From Lachnospiraceae bacterium (GTDB lineage Bacteria; Bacillota; Clostridia; Lachnospirales; Lachnospiraceae), in assembly GCA_016280465.1 (NCBI GenBank), contig JAEEGT010000050.1, forward strand, positions 1 through 53,294: a stretch of 53,294 nt of DNA, in the 5' to 3' direction. The notes beneath the pieces are model-generated. The model had not been told where the DNA came from and did no database searches. It worked only from the letters and a program-made list of their open reading frames with translations. Below are positions 29,409 to 40,310 of this stretch, one piece after another (position 1 is the first letter of the stretch; every line of letters begins with the position of its first letter). The position numbers and the translations under genes are program-made.

Positions 29409-29512
29409 GTTATGTAAATCTGTTTTTTTAATTCCCAAAATCGTTAATGCAAGGTTAAGGAAGAGCGTGTATTCTGTGAGCGTGTATCAATCAACCCATC
29501 AGGAGGGGAATT

Positions 29513-31222
29513 ATGAAAAATCTTAAGATCTCAGTTAAAATCCTACTTATCACCATCCCTTTGGAAATAATGCTTCTTTTAAGCGTACTGTATATGCGCT
29601 TCAACATGCTTGATGTTGCAAACCAGTCAAAGAAACTGTATTTTGACACTCTTTACGCCGTTAACAACGATCTTCTTGCGGCAGACAGAGATTTCTATCA
29701 GGCTCAGATAGCTTACACCCGCTATATCATGACCGGCGGGGAAGCAAAATCCGAGATTGATGATTTTAATGAGAACGCACAGCAGACCATAGACAAGACC
29801 ACAAGAGCAGCCAAGGTTGCCGAAGGTAACGCGGATCTTTATACAAAGACCCTTTCCGACGGCGAGAGCTTCTCACAGATCTTTGCCACCTTTACAGACA
29901 ATTTCAATAAATGGCTGGGTGCCTATGATCTTGCAACGAGTTCCGGCGACAGAGCGACTCAGGAAGCTTATTTCTCCCAGACAAGAAATTGCCTTGACAG
30001 ACTGCAGGAGATCACCGAGACATGGGCCGATGCGGAATCCGCGGAGCTTATGCGCAGTATAAATGCAAAGGTCAACACCATTATCCTTCTTTTCCTGATC
30101 ATAATCATCATCGCCGCAGCAGTTATCTTCGTTGTATCACGTAAGATCGCAGCCGGTGTTATCAAGGCCAAGGACCGCATGGACGTTATCGCATCTAACG
30201 ACCTTACCGAGGACGTTCCCGATGTCAAGGACAAGGACGAAGTGGGTCAGATGACCAGATCCTTCAAGACCATGCAGAACAACTTAAAGAACATCATTTC
30301 CGTGCTTTATACCCAGTCCGATGAACTGGAGGAATCCTGTGAAGTCATGGGTACAGCCACCAAGGAAGCTTCGGAAAGCATGGAGACCATCAATACGGCA
30401 GCCGGTGAACTTGCCACCACTGCAACCCAGACTGCTACCGATATCGAGAACATAGCAAGCAACATGCAGGATCTTGACGATGTCATGAACAGATCCGTTG
30501 ACAGCACCAAGACCCTTACCGAGGCCAGCACCGCCATCGACAAGGTTACCAAAGACGGTATGAAGATAGTTGAAGGCCTTACGGATGTCAACAGACAGTG
30601 TATCGAAGCCTTTGAAGATATCTTTAAGGGTATCGCTTCCATCGAGGGCAGTTCCAATCGTATAAGCGATGCTTCCAACCTTATTTCTTCCATCGCAAGC
30701 CAGACCAACCTTCTTTCCCTCAATGCTTCCATCGAGGCAGCAAGAGCCGGAGAAGCGGGCCGCGGATTCGCGGTTGTTGCCGAAGAGATCAGGACCCTTT
30801 CCGATCAGTCAGCGGAGAGCGTTCAGACCATCAACAGCCTGCTTGAGGAACTTCAGTCCAATACCAAGAACGCAATCGCACAGTCCAATCTCGTTAAGGA
30901 CTTCGTTGAAAAGCAGAACTTAAGCGTCAACGAGACCAGAGGAAGCTTTGAGAATATCGTGGGCACCATCGAGGAAGTCAACAGTGCCGTTAAAGAGCTC
31001 CAGAACGTTAACAAGCAGCTTTCCAAGGGCTTTACCGATATCAGCGCACTTGTTGCAAACCTTTCCTCCGCTTCGGAAGAAAATGCCGCTACGGCTCAGG
31101 AACTTGCGGCTACGGCTGATATGGTTACCAGAAACGTGGATTCCCTCAATCAGACAGAGAAACAGATCGACAGCGCAGCACTTAAACTTGCGGATATCGT
31201 TAAACAGTTTAAGGTTAAATAA
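29513..31222 (+). CDS. Methyl-accepting chemotaxis protein
   Basis: Two TM segments, HAMP region, and [47 protein letters not shown]. Confidence 0.95.
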   Translation: MKNLKISVKILLITIPLEIMLLLSVLYMRFNMLDVANQSKKLYFDTLYAVNNDLLAADRDFYQAQIAYTRYIMTGGEAKSEIDDFNENAQQTIDKTTRAAKVAEGNADLYTKTLSDGESFSQIFATFTDNFNKWLGAYDLATSSGDRATQEAYFSQTRNCLDRLQEITETWADAESAELMRSINAKVNTIILLFLIIIIIAAAVIFVVSRKIAAGVIKAKDRMDVIASNDLTEDVPDVKDKDEVGQMTRSFKTMQNNLKNIISVLYTQSDELEESCEVMGTATKEASESMETINTAAGELATTATQTATDIENIASNMQDLDDVMNRSVDSTKTLTEASTAIDKVTKDGMKIVEGLTDVNRQCIEAFEDIFKGIASIEGSSNRISDASNLISSIASQTNLLSLNASIEAARAGEAGRGFAVVAEEIRTLSDQSAESVQTINSLLEELQSNTKNAIAQSNLVKDFVEKQNLSVNETRGSFENIVGTIEEVNSAVKELQNVNKQLSKGFTDISALVANLSSASEENAATAQELAATADMVTRNVDSLNQTEKQIDSAALKLADIVKQFKVK

Positions 31223-31263
31223 ATTGTCTGCTTGACAGAAAAAGAAAACAGGCTATAGAATAG

Positions 31264-31293
31264 AAGTGCACTTCGGTGCACTTCTGTTTTTTT
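31264..31293 (+). terminator. Terminator after MCP gene
   Basis: agaagtgcacttcggtgcacttctgttttttt. Confidence 0.9.
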
Positions 31294-31432
31294 CATCGGG
31301 CAATTTCATGGATGCCCACTCTGTTCTTCGCATATTTCATGCATTTTTCAGGTACAAAATCTGAAGAAAGGGGGTTAAAGGGATAATTATGGGACACGAT
31401 ATGTGTTATTGTGTTCTTGTAACAAAAAACTG

Positions 31433-31461
31433 TTGACAAATCAGAACAGATGTTTTAATAT
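31433..31461 (+). promoter_or_regulatory. recA promoter
   Basis: TTGACA (31433-31438), 17 nt, TAATAT (31456-31461). Confidence 0.8.
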
Positions 31462-31480
31462 AAAACATGAACATCCGTTC
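31444..31480 (+). promoter_or_regulatory. Two LexA (SOS) boxes upstream of recA
   Basis: GAACAGATGTTT (31444-31455) and GAACATCCGTTC (31469-31480) both fit the Gram-positive consensus GAACRNNYGTTY. Confidence 0.85.
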
Positions 31481-31500
31481 TTAATAAGGAGGATATCTTA

Positions 31501-32535
31501 ATGGACAAAATCGTCAAATCAGACGACAAGCTCCGTGCGCTGGATGCAGCTCTCGGACAGATTGAAAAACAGTACGGCAAGGGCGCTGTCATGAGACTGG
31601 GTGATCCCGCCGCACAGATGAATGTTGAAACAATTCCCACCGGCTCTTTGAGCCTGGATATAGCTCTCGGCCTCGGAGGTATTCCCAAGGGTCGTATAAT
31701 CGAGATCTTCGGACCCGAATCCAGCGGTAAGACAACCGTGACCCTTCACATGATCGCCGAGGTACAGAAGCGCGGCGGTATCGCGGGCTTTATCGATGCC
31801 GAGCATGCTCTTGACCCCGTTTATGCCGCTAATATCGGCGTTGACATCAATAATCTCTATATTTCACAGCCGGACAACGGTGAGCAGGCTCTTGAGATCG
31901 CAGAGACAATGGTCCGTTCCGGTGCAATCGATATAGTTATCGTGGACTCTGTGGCAGCCCTTGTTCCCAAGGCTGAGATCGATGGAGACATGGGAGATTC
32001 CCACATGGGTCTTCAGGCTCGTCTTATGTCCCAGGCTCTTCGTAAACTTACTGCAGTTATCAGTAAGTCCAACTGTACCGTTGTATTTATCAACCAGTTA
32101 AGACAGAAGATCGGTGTCATGTTCGGTAATCCCGAAACCACTACCGGCGGTACCGCTCTTAAGTTCTATTCCTCGGTTCGTCTTGATGTACGTCGTATCG
32201 AGGCCCTTAAACAGAACGGCGAAGTCATCGGTAACCGTACCAGAGTCAAAGTTGTTAAGAACAAGGTTTCACCTCCCTTTAAAGAGGCTGAGTTTGATAT
32301 CATGTTCGGCGAAGGCATATCCTACGCCGGCGATGTACTGGACCTTGCCGTTACCGCCGATGTCATCAACAAGAGCGGCGCATGGTTTGCTTACAACGGC
32401 AACAAGATCGGTCAGGGCAGAGACAATGCCAAACAGTATCTGAAGGACAACCCCGAGATCCTTGCTGAAGTCGATCGCAAGGTCAGAGAATTTTATAATC
32501 TTCCGGTGGATGGAGCATCGAACAATGCAGATTGA
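31501..32535 (+). CDS. recA: Recombinase RecA
   Basis: [59 protein letters not shown]. Confidence 0.97.
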   Translation: MDKIVKSDDKLRALDAALGQIEKQYGKGAVMRLGDPAAQMNVETIPTGSLSLDIALGLGGIPKGRIIEIFGPESSGKTTVTLHMIAEVQKRGGIAGFIDAEHALDPVYAANIGVDINNLYISQPDNGEQALEIAETMVRSGAIDIVIVDSVAALVPKAEIDGDMGDSHMGLQARLMSQALRKLTAVISKSNCTVVFINQLRQKIGVMFGNPETTTGGTALKFYSSVRLDVRRIEALKQNGEVIGNRTRVKVVKNKVSPPFKEAEFDIMFGEGISYAGDVLDLAVTADVINKSGAWFAYNGNKIGQGRDNAKQYLKDNPEILAEVDRKVREFYNLPVDGASNNAD

Positions 32536-33157
32536 GAAGATGGATCCTGTAGGGCGTGACAGAGTCCGCCTGACACTGGATTCGGGAGAGAGTATAGTAT
32601 TGTACAAGGGAGAACTTCGTCTTCTTAAGATCAGGGAAGACGGAGTTCTTTCCGATGAGACCTATTTAAAGATCGTTAAGGGAATTTTGCCTAAGCGTGC
32701 CAAACTTCGTGCCATGAACCTGTTGAAGGCCCGCAGCTATACCGAATACCAGCTTCGAAAGAAGTTGCTGGAGGGCGGTTACCCCGAAAATATTGCCGAT
32801 GAGGCACTTTCTTATGTCAAATCCTTCGGATATGTCAATGACAGGGAATTTGCCAGGAGTTACATAACTCAGCAAAGTAAGGGCAAGAGCCGCAGAGAAC
32901 TATTTCAGAAACTTCAACAGAAGGGCATTGCCAAAGAGACACTGGATGCGGTCTTTTCCGAGTGCTACGGAGACAATACCGGAGTTTTGGCCGATGAGAC
33001 CTTTGATGAGAAAAGCGTGATTATAAAGGCTCTTCGCAAGCGTGGCTTTACGGGTCACGAAACCTACGAGGAGAAACAGAAGATCCTGGCATATTTTTAC
33101 CGTCGCGGTTTTGAAATGGATAAGGTTTATGCGGCTATGGAAGAGTACTTGACATAA
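32525..33157 (+). CDS. recX: Regulatory protein RecX
   Basis: [50 protein letters not shown]-type repeats. ATG 32525 overlaps the recA end. Confidence 0.88.
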   Translation: MQIEKMDPVGRDRVRLTLDSGESIVLYKGELRLLKIREDGVLSDETYLKIVKGILPKRAKLRAMNLLKARSYTEYQLRKKLLEGGYPENIADEALSYVKSFGYVNDREFARSYITQQSKGKSRRELFQKLQQKGIAKETLDAVFSECYGDNTGVLADETFDEKSVIIKALRKRGFTGHETYEEKQKILAYFYRRGFEMDKVYAAMEEYLT

Positions 33158-33266
33158 CTAGTTTTTTTTAATAAAATTTATTTGTTGTGAAAATGTTAAA
33201 TGGGGCACAAATTGTGTTCTATAACGATATTATTACAATAATAACTTAATAAGGAGGTACTCCTGC

Positions 33267-34823
33267 ATGCCACCTATTGTAACCGTGGCCATTGCAGTAG
33301 TTGCCACTCTTATCCTTGCTGTGCCTGTAACGGCTGTAGTTGTTACCAACAACCGTACTAAGGCCGCCAATTCTAAGATTGCCGAGGCAGAGAAGCGTTC
33401 ACGCGAGATCATCGACGATGCGATCAAGGAAGCCGAGGCCAAGAAGCGCGAAGGTATGCTTGAATTAAAGGAAGAGTCCATCCGTACCAAGAATGAACTT
33501 GACCGTGAGATCAAGGACCGTCGTGCCGAAATTCAGCGTAATGAGCGCAGGATCCAGCAGAAAGAGGAAAATATCGATCGTAAGACCGAATCGATAGAGA
33601 AGAGAGAGGCAAACTTAACTGCAAAGGAGGAGAGCCTGGCCAAGGAAAAAGAAGCCGTAGCCAAGCTCAACGAAGAGCGCGTACAGGAACTGGAAAGGAT
33701 TTCAGGATTAACCTCTGAACAAGCTAAAGAGCACTTACTGCGAATTGTTGAAGATGATGTAAAACTGGAAACTGCTCGCCTCATAAAAGAAATGGAGCAG
33801 AAAGTCAAGGAAGAATCTGACAAGAAGGCCAAGGAATATGTTGTAGGCGCCATTCAGAAATGCGCTACAGATCATGTGGCCGAAGCGGTCATATCCGTTG
33901 TTCAGCTTCCCAATGACGAAATGAAGGGAAGGATAATCGGTCGCGAGGGTAGAAATATCCGAACCATCGAGACTCTTACGGGAATCGATCTTATCATCGA
34001 TGATACTCCCGAAGCAGTCATTCTTTCCGGTTTCGATCCGGTGAGAAGAGAAGTTGCGAGGATCGCACTTGAAAAGCTCATCGTTGACGGACGTATTCAC
34101 CCCGCCAAGATCGAAGAGATGGTTGAGAAGGCTCAGAAAGAAGTTGAAAACACCATCCGTGAGGAAGGCGAGGCTGCAGCCCTTGAGGTCGGAGTTCACG
34201 GAATCCATCCCGAACTTATCAAACTTCTCGGAAGACTTCGTTTCAGGACCAGTTACGGTCAGAATGTTTTAAAACATTCCATCGAAGTTGCACAGCTTTC
34301 GGGGCTTCTTGCTTCCGAGATCGGCCTTGATGTGAGAATTGCAAAGCGTGCCGGCTTACTCCATGATATCGGTAAAGCCGTTGACCACGATATGGAAGGC
34401 TCACACGTACAGCTTGGTACCGATCTTTGCCGTAAGTACAAGGAAACTCCCGTTGTTATCAATGCTGTTGAAGCTCATCACGGTGATGTTGAACCTCAGT
34501 CACTTATCGCTTGTATAGTTCAGGCTGCCGACGCTATCAGCGCCGCAAGACCGGGAGCTCGTCGCGATACTCTTGAGACTTATACTCAGAGACTTAAGCA
34601 ATTAGAAACAATTTCCAACAATTTCAAAGGTGTAGAAAAATCTTTTGCTATTCAGGCAGGTAGAGAAATTCGAGTAATGGTTGTTCCGGAGATCATTTCG
34701 GACGCCGATATGGTCATTCTGGCACGTGATATTGCCAAGAAGATCGAAGATGAGATGGAATACCCCGGCATGATCAAGGTTAACATCGTCAGGGAATCCA
34801 GAGTTACCGATTACGCTAAATAA
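33267..34823 (+). CDS. rny: Ribonuclease Y
   Basis: N-terminal TM, long coiled coil, [40 protein letters not shown] (KH), [17 protein letters not shown] (HD). Confidence 0.96.
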   Translation: MPPIVTVAIAVVATLILAVPVTAVVVTNNRTKAANSKIAEAEKRSREIIDDAIKEAEAKKREGMLELKEESIRTKNELDREIKDRRAEIQRNERRIQQKEENIDRKTESIEKREANLTAKEESLAKEKEAVAKLNEERVQELERISGLTSEQAKEHLLRIVEDDVKLETARLIKEMEQKVKEESDKKAKEYVVGAIQKCATDHVAEAVISVVQLPNDEMKGRIIGREGRNIRTIETLTGIDLIIDDTPEAVILSGFDPVRREVARIALEKLIVDGRIHPAKIEEMVEKAQKEVENTIREEGEAAALEVGVHGIHPELIKLLGRLRFRTSYGQNVLKHSIEVAQLSGLLASEIGLDVRIAKRAGLLHDIGKAVDHDMEGSHVQLGTDLCRKYKETPVVINAVEAHHGDVEPQSLIACIVQAADAISAARPGARRDTLETYTQRLKQLETISNNFKGVEKSFAIQAGREIRVMVVPEIISDADMVILARDIAKKIEDEMEYPGMIKVNIVRESRVTDYAK

Positions 34824-34832
34824 CTTAATAAG

Positions 34833-34866
34833 AAAACAGACCGGGATTTCCGGTCTGTTTTTTTTA
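34833..34866 (+). terminator. Terminator after rny
   Basis: aaacagaccgggatttccggtctgtttttttt. Confidence 0.9.
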
Positions 34867-35397
34867 TGCAAAAAATGCCTTTTTGGGGTTCTTTCAAGTC
34901 CATTTCATGCGAAAATGTTACTTTTGTATATAAATTGCATGATTTCTTGCATGAAAAATCCCCTTTAGCGCTTTAAATCGATTGCGGTCACCCTTTGCCT
35001 TCGAACGACATGGCACTAAAAACCTTGATAACAAGGGGTTTTCTTCAAAGAGGGCGTAAGAGTTACTTGAAAGATACATTAGGACAATTCTTGCAATTTC
35101 TTACAATCGAAGACATAACTGGGATAGTTATGTAAACCTAAATATAATATCATGCGTTATATAATATCATATTTTCGTTTCCTGCGAAGCGTATTATTTT
35201 AGTTTTCTGAAAATTATTCACTTATATCAATTTGAATCTATTATTTATATTTTCTGATCAATTTTCAAAGACTGTTTTTCCTCCCTGTTTTTATGAAATG
35301 TTAATTTTTTGCGGATTTTTTTAGAAAAATGTCACAATTACGCCGAAAGATCTCTGATATAATCGTTTTATGAAAGAATCGTAAATGAGGTGATTAA

Positions 35398-35814
35398 ATG
35401 CGAGAATTCTTTTCTAATCTTGGCAGACGTATAAGGACGGGTCTCATAGGACGTTACGGGATCGATGAGTTTTCAAGATTCCTTATGATATTGGGTATCG
35501 TTTTTCTTTTTCTTGGGATCATAAGACCCCTGCAGTTCCTGGCTATACCCGCATGGATACTTGTCATATATGCTTATTACAGGTGTTTTTCCAAGAATAT
35601 AGTTAAAAGAAGCAACGAAAGAGACCGGTATTTAAGGATCACAGGCAAGTTTAAAGGAAAATTCAGTGTATACGGCCGTATGTGGAAGGAACGGAAGACC
35701 CATAAGTATTACAGATGTTCCGTATGCAGGACCATGGTCAGAGTTCCCAGGGGCAAGGGAAAGATCGCAATTACCTGTCCCAAATGCAGGAATGAGTTCA
35801 TTAAGACAACTTAG
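35398..35814 (+). CDS. Membrane protein with C-terminal zinc-ribbon
   Basis: TM segments FLMILGIVFLFLGIIRPLQFLAIPAWILVIYAYY; YRCSVCRTMVRVPRGKGKIAITCPKCRNEF (CxxC...CxxC). Confidence 0.75.
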   Translation: MREFFSNLGRRIRTGLIGRYGIDEFSRFLMILGIVFLFLGIIRPLQFLAIPAWILVIYAYYRCFSKNIVKRSNERDRYLRITGKFKGKFSVYGRMWKERKTHKYYRCSVCRTMVRVPRGKGKIAITCPKCRNEFIKTT

Positions 35815-35828
35815 AGGACTGTTTTAAC

Positions 35829-36596
35829 ATGACTAAAGATCCCTATGCGGTTTTGGGAATCGGGAAGGGCGCAAGTGCCGATGAGATAAAGAGTGCTTAT
35901 CGGAAGATGGCAAAGAAATATCATCCCGACCTTCATCCCGACGATCCTCAGGCCGCCACAAAAATGAATGAAATAAACGAAGCCTACGATATGCTTACCC
36001 ATCCCGAAAAATATGCGGGAAGGAATGCCTTTGGAAACGATGACTACAGCCAAAGATCCTCTGATTCCTATGATTACAGACGAAACGGATACAGAGGCGC
36101 CGGCGGCTGGTACACAGACTTCGAAGGCTTTGATTTTGAGGATCTTTTCGGTTTCAATCGTTACAGAGAGACCGGAAATACCAATATAAATCCTGTACAT
36201 GAATCCGGGGACACGGAAGAAATGAGCAAAGCCGTTGATCTTATAAACAACGGAAACTATGCCGAGGCCGCCAGAGTTCTCATGCAGGTCATGAATTACG
36301 CAAGAAACGCCAGATGGTATTACTTAAACGCCATTGCCCTGTACGGGTACGGCGATACGGGTGCTGCGGCGGAATATATCCTTAAGGCTGCAAGAATGGA
36401 ACCCGACAACAGCCTGTACGTTGCACTTTTGCAAAAATTCAGGCAGGAAGGACAGACCTATTATCGTTCTTCCACAACCTTTGTAAATCCCTTCAGAGTC
36501 ATCGGTAAGATAATCCTGTTTTTCTTTGTATTAAGGCTCATAGCGGGGCTGTTTTACCTTCTTTTCGGAGGATTTGCATATTATCTTCCCATGTAG
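35829..36596 (+). CDS. DnaJ-domain protein with C-terminal membrane anchor
   Basis: DPYAVLGIGKGASADEIKSAYRKMAKKYHPDLHPDD (J domain with HPD); C-terminal IILFFFVLRLIAGLFYLLFGGFAYYL. Confidence 0.85.
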   Translation: MTKDPYAVLGIGKGASADEIKSAYRKMAKKYHPDLHPDDPQAATKMNEINEAYDMLTHPEKYAGRNAFGNDDYSQRSSDSYDYRRNGYRGAGGWYTDFEGFDFEDLFGFNRYRETGNTNINPVHESGDTEEMSKAVDLINNGNYAEAARVLMQVMNYARNARWYYLNAIALYGYGDTGAAAEYILKAARMEPDNSLYVALLQKFRQEGQTYYRSSTTFVNPFRVIGKIILFFFVLRLIAGLFYLLFGGFAYYLPM

Positions 36597-36680
36597 CACT
36601 TTTAACGGGAATATTGATTTGGTTTTTAAGATCGTGCCGGTTTCGACCTTTCGAAATGTCACGGTCCCAAAGGTATTGAT

Positions 36681-38444
36681 ATGAGTAAAGTTATCGGAAT
36701 AGATCTGGGAACTACAAACAGCTGCGTGTCCGTCACCGAGGGCGGCAGGACCGTTATCATCCCCAATGAGAACGGATCCAGGACCACCCCCAGCGTGGTG
36801 GCTTTTCTGGCATCGGGAGAAAGGCTTGTGGGCGAGGCTGCCAAACGCCAGGAATGCATCAATCCGGGCCGTACCGTTTCCTCGGTCAAAAGAAAAATGG
36901 GTACCGGTCGTACTTACGATATTGACGGAAGGTCCTATCTTCCCCAGGAAATAAGCGCGATGATACTGGCAAGACTCAAAGCGGATGCTGAAACCTTTCT
37001 GGGAGAACCGGTTACGGATGTAGTGATCACGGTCCCCGCATATTTTAACGATACGGAGCGTCAGGCCACCAAGGATGCGGGGAGCATTGCGGGACTTAAC
37101 GTACGCCGGATAATCAATGAGCCCACCGCCGCAGCCCTTGCTTACGGTCTCAATAATTCTGCGCCAAAGAAAATTATGGTCTATGACCTTGGAGGCGGAA
37201 CCTTCGATGTGTCGGTGATCGAAATCGGAGAGGGCGTTATAGAGGTCCTGGCCACCAACGGGAACAACCGTCTGGGCGGCGATGATTTTGATCTGAGGAT
37301 CACTGATTTTCTTTTGACTGAAATAAAGAAGATACATCACGGCGACATAAAAAAGGATCCGGTTTCTTATAACAGGGTAAAAGAAGCTGCCGTCACGGCC
37401 AAAAAGGAACTGTCCTTTGCCACACAGTCCGTTATAAACCTTCCCTATCTTGCTGTGGGCAAAGAAACAGTGAATTTCGAATATGTGCTTACCAGAGCCA
37501 AACTTAACGAACTCATCAAAGATCTGGTGGACGAAACAGAAAAACCTGTGCTCAATGCCTTAAACGATGCGGGAATCTCACCGAGAGAACTTTCCATGGT
37601 ACTGCTTGTGGGCGGCTCTACAAGGATCCCGCTTGTACAGGAAACCGTTAAACGTATCACCGGGATCGAGCCTTCAAAGACCATAAATCCCGATGAATGC
37701 GTGGCGGAAGGAGCTGCCATTCAGGGAGATATCCTCTCGGGCGGTGAAGTGGGTTTTACGGGCAATGAGATGCTTCTTCTGGATGTTACGCCCATGAGCC
37801 TTTCCATCGAGACCGTAGGTGGCGTGGCTACCAGACTTATCGAGCGAAATTCCACCCTTCCCGTGCGCTATTCAAGGGTCTTCTCAACCGCGGCGCCTTT
37901 TCAGCGTGATGTTGAGATCCACGTGCTGCAGGGTGAACGCCCCATGGCCAGAGACAACAAATCCATAGGAAAGTTCAAGCTTACGGGCATTAAACGTGCT
38001 CCTGCGGGAGTACCCAGGATCGAAGTTACTTTTGATATAGATACAAACGGGATCCTTAAAGTTTCCGCCGAGGACCTTGATACCGGAACGGCCCAGTCCA
38101 TCGTGATCACCGCCAATGACAGAATGAGTGACGATGAGATCAGAGAGGCAAGGGAAGATGCCCAAAGGTACGCAAGGGAAGATAAACTGCGTCGGGATGC
38201 CCTTGAAGCCATAAACCGTGCGGAGCGGACTCTTTCAAGAGCGGAGCAGGCACTAAAATCCCCGGGTTCCGATGCCTGCAGGGACAAGAAACCCGTTATC
38301 AAGGAGGATTGTGCTCTCCTTAAAAAGAAACTGGGTAAATGTGACCCCATGAAAATGTGCGAGAATCAGATCCGGGAACTTAATGCCGCCACGGATCGGT
38401 TGGAAGCAGATTGCGGAGAGGCCTGCTGGTCCTCGTGCAGGTAG
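36681..38444 (+). CDS. Hsp70 family (DnaK-like) chaperone with Cys-rich C-terminal tail
   Basis: GIDLGTTNSCVSV; KIMVYDLGGGTFDVSVIEIG; LVGGSTRIPLVQE. Tail DACRDKKPVIKEDCALLKKKLGKCDPMKMCENQ...ADCGEACWSSCR. Confidence 0.9.
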   Translation: MSKVIGIDLGTTNSCVSVTEGGRTVIIPNENGSRTTPSVVAFLASGERLVGEAAKRQECINPGRTVSSVKRKMGTGRTYDIDGRSYLPQEISAMILARLKADAETFLGEPVTDVVITVPAYFNDTERQATKDAGSIAGLNVRRIINEPTAAALAYGLNNSAPKKIMVYDLGGGTFDVSVIEIGEGVIEVLATNGNNRLGGDDFDLRITDFLLTEIKKIHHGDIKKDPVSYNRVKEAAVTAKKELSFATQSVINLPYLAVGKETVNFEYVLTRAKLNELIKDLVDETEKPVLNALNDAGISPRELSMVLLVGGSTRIPLVQETVKRITGIEPSKTINPDECVAEGAAIQGDILSGGEVGFTGNEMLLLDVTPMSLSIETVGGVATRLIERNSTLPVRYSRVFSTAAPFQRDVEIHVLQGERPMARDNKSIGKFKLTGIKRAPAGVPRIEVTFDIDTNGILKVSAEDLDTGTAQSIVITANDRMSDDEIREAREDAQRYAREDKLRRDALEAINRAERTLSRAEQALKSPGSDACRDKKPVIKEDCALLKKKLGKCDPMKMCENQIRELNAATDRLEADCGEACWSSCR

Positions 38445-38532
38445 AACGGACTATATTTATCGTCCTGCTTTTGCAGGACAGCCCGAGTGGCGCCTGAACG
38501 GGGTATATTTTACCAGCAAAGTATGTTATAAT

Positions 38533-38561
38533 ATATGCGTGCTTCGGCGCGCATATTTTTT
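38533..38561 (+). terminator. Strong hairpin with cUUCGg loop and T run
   Basis: ATATGCGTGC-TTCG-GCGCGCATAT-TTTTT. Confidence 0.7.
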
Positions 38562-38599
38562 GCCTTGCGAAGGATCTTTTACTTTAAGGAGAAAACTGT

Positions 38600-39976
38600 A
38601 TGAATTATGACGTTATTATAATTGGAGCGGGCCCCGGCGGTATCTTTTCCGCCTACGAACTTATGAAAAAGAAACCGGAACTGAAGGTTGCGGTCTTTGA
38701 GGCAGGCTATGCTCTCGAAAAAAGAAAATGCCCTATAGACGGAGAGAAGGTTAAATCCTGCATCAAGTGCCCTACCTGTGCCATTATGAACGGGTTTGGA
38801 GGAGCGGGTGCTTTTTCCGACGGTAAATACAATATTACCAACGATTTCGGCGGCACTCTTTACCAGTACATCGGTAAGACCAAGGCTTTAGAACTCATGA
38901 AATATGTTGATGAGATCAACATGTCCCACGGCGGAGAGGGCACCAAGATGTTCTCTACCGCAGGTTCCGAATTCAAGAAACTCTGCATGCAGAACAAATT
39001 AAAGCTTCTGGATGCTTCCGTTCGTCACCTTGGAACTGATATCAACTATGTGGTCCTTGAGAATCTCTATGCCGAGATGAAAGATCACATGGATTTCTAT
39101 TTCCATACTCCCGTTAAGGACATCGAAGCCCTTCCTGACGGCACCTTCAGAGTGCATTACGGCGAAGGCGAGACTGCGGACTGCCGTAAGTGTGTGGTTT
39201 CCGTTGGTCGAAGCGGCAGCAAATGGATGGAAGAGGTCTGCAAGAAACTCAACATTGAAACCCTTTCAAACCGTGTGGATATCGGCGTGAGAGTGGAGAT
39301 CCCCGCAGAGATCTTTTCCCACCTTACGGATTCACTTTATGAAAGCAAGATCGTGTACCGTACCGCAAAATATGAGGATGCGGTGCGCACCTTCTGCATG
39401 AACCCTCACGGTATCGTTGTTAACGAGAATACCAACGGCATCGTTACCGTTAACGGTCACAGCTTCGAGGATCCGGAAAAGAAAACCGAAAACACCAACT
39501 TTGCTCTTCTTGTTGCAAAGCATTTTTCCGAGCCCTTTAAGGATTCTAACGGATACGGTGAAAGCATCGCGAGACTTTCCAACATGCTTGGAGGCGGCGT
39601 TATCGTTCAGCGCTTCGGCGATCTGGAGAGGGGCCGCAGGACCAATGCAAAGCGTATCCAGGAAGGTACGGTTCGGCCTACACTTGATGCTACCCCCGGA
39701 GATCTTTCCCTTGTCCTTCCCAAGAGAATCCTTGATGACATCACTGAGATGCTTTACGCTCTTGACAAGATCGCTCCCGGTACCGCCAATGACGATACAC
39801 TTCTTTACGGTGTGGAAGTCAAGTTCTACAACATGGAGGTCAAACTGGACGAGAATCTTGAGACGGAATACAAGGGTCTTTACATCATCGGAGACGGAAG
39901 CGGCGTGACCCACTCCCTTTCCCATGCAAGTGCCAGCGGAGTTTACGTAGCGGGCAAGATTATCGAGAATATTTAA
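38600..39976 (+). CDS. NAD(P)/FAD-dependent oxidoreductase
   Basis: MNYDVIIIGAGPGGIFSAYELMKKKPELKVAVFEAG (GxGxxG); C-terminal GLYIIGDGSGVTHSLSHASASGVYVAGKI. Confidence 0.88.
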   Translation: MNYDVIIIGAGPGGIFSAYELMKKKPELKVAVFEAGYALEKRKCPIDGEKVKSCIKCPTCAIMNGFGGAGAFSDGKYNITNDFGGTLYQYIGKTKALELMKYVDEINMSHGGEGTKMFSTAGSEFKKLCMQNKLKLLDASVRHLGTDINYVVLENLYAEMKDHMDFYFHTPVKDIEALPDGTFRVHYGEGETADCRKCVVSVGRSGSKWMEEVCKKLNIETLSNRVDIGVRVEIPAEIFSHLTDSLYESKIVYRTAKYEDAVRTFCMNPHGIVVNENTNGIVTVNGHSFEDPEKKTENTNFALLVAKHFSEPFKDSNGYGESIARLSNMLGGGVIVQRFGDLERGRRTNAKRIQEGTVRPTLDATPGDLSLVLPKRILDDITEMLYALDKIAPGTANDDTLLYGVEVKFYNMEVKLDENLETEYKGLYIIGDGSGVTHSLSHASASGVYVAGKIIENI

Positions 39977-40017
39977 ATTCCGCAGTCACTGAGCGCGGAT
40001 ACATATGTAATCAAATT

Positions 40018-40050
40018 ATCCCCGGTAGTTTTTTGCTGCCGGGGTTTTGT
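40018..40050 (+). terminator. Terminator after oxidoreductase gene
   Basis: atccccggtagttttttgctgccggggttttgtt. Confidence 0.85.
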
Positions 40051-40162
40051 TAATTATAGAGTAAGCCTTCCATAGTAGAATACAGTTCACACAGATGAAA
40101 TCTGCGAATAAGATTAGCAGATAGGAACACTTGGCAGCTGCACATATGGGAGGTTGATCGTT

Positions 40163-40249
40163 ATGATGAAAAAGAGAATCGCGTTCACGTATATGTGGTC
40201 CGGTATTTTGCTTTTGTCCCTTGCGCTTCTTTGCGCAGGCGGCATTTGA
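40163..40249 (+). CDS. Small hydrophobic peptide, 28 aa (putative)
   Basis: SD gggagg (40148-40153), ATG 40163. MMKKRIAFTYMWSGILLLSLALLCAGGI*, followed by its own terminator at 40311. Confidence 0.5.
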   Translation: MMKKRIAFTYMWSGILLLSLALLCAGGI

Positions 40250-40310
40250 GCGGATAGCGTGCTTGCGCATATCTGAGCGGAAACCTTTAACTTTACAGGC
40301 TTTGTATAAA

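Noticed and set aside
36630-36666. CIRCE (HrcA) operator upstream of Hsp70-like gene
   Set aside because: Does not match TTAGCACTC-N9-GAGTGCTAA; half-sites are TTTCGA/TCGAAA.
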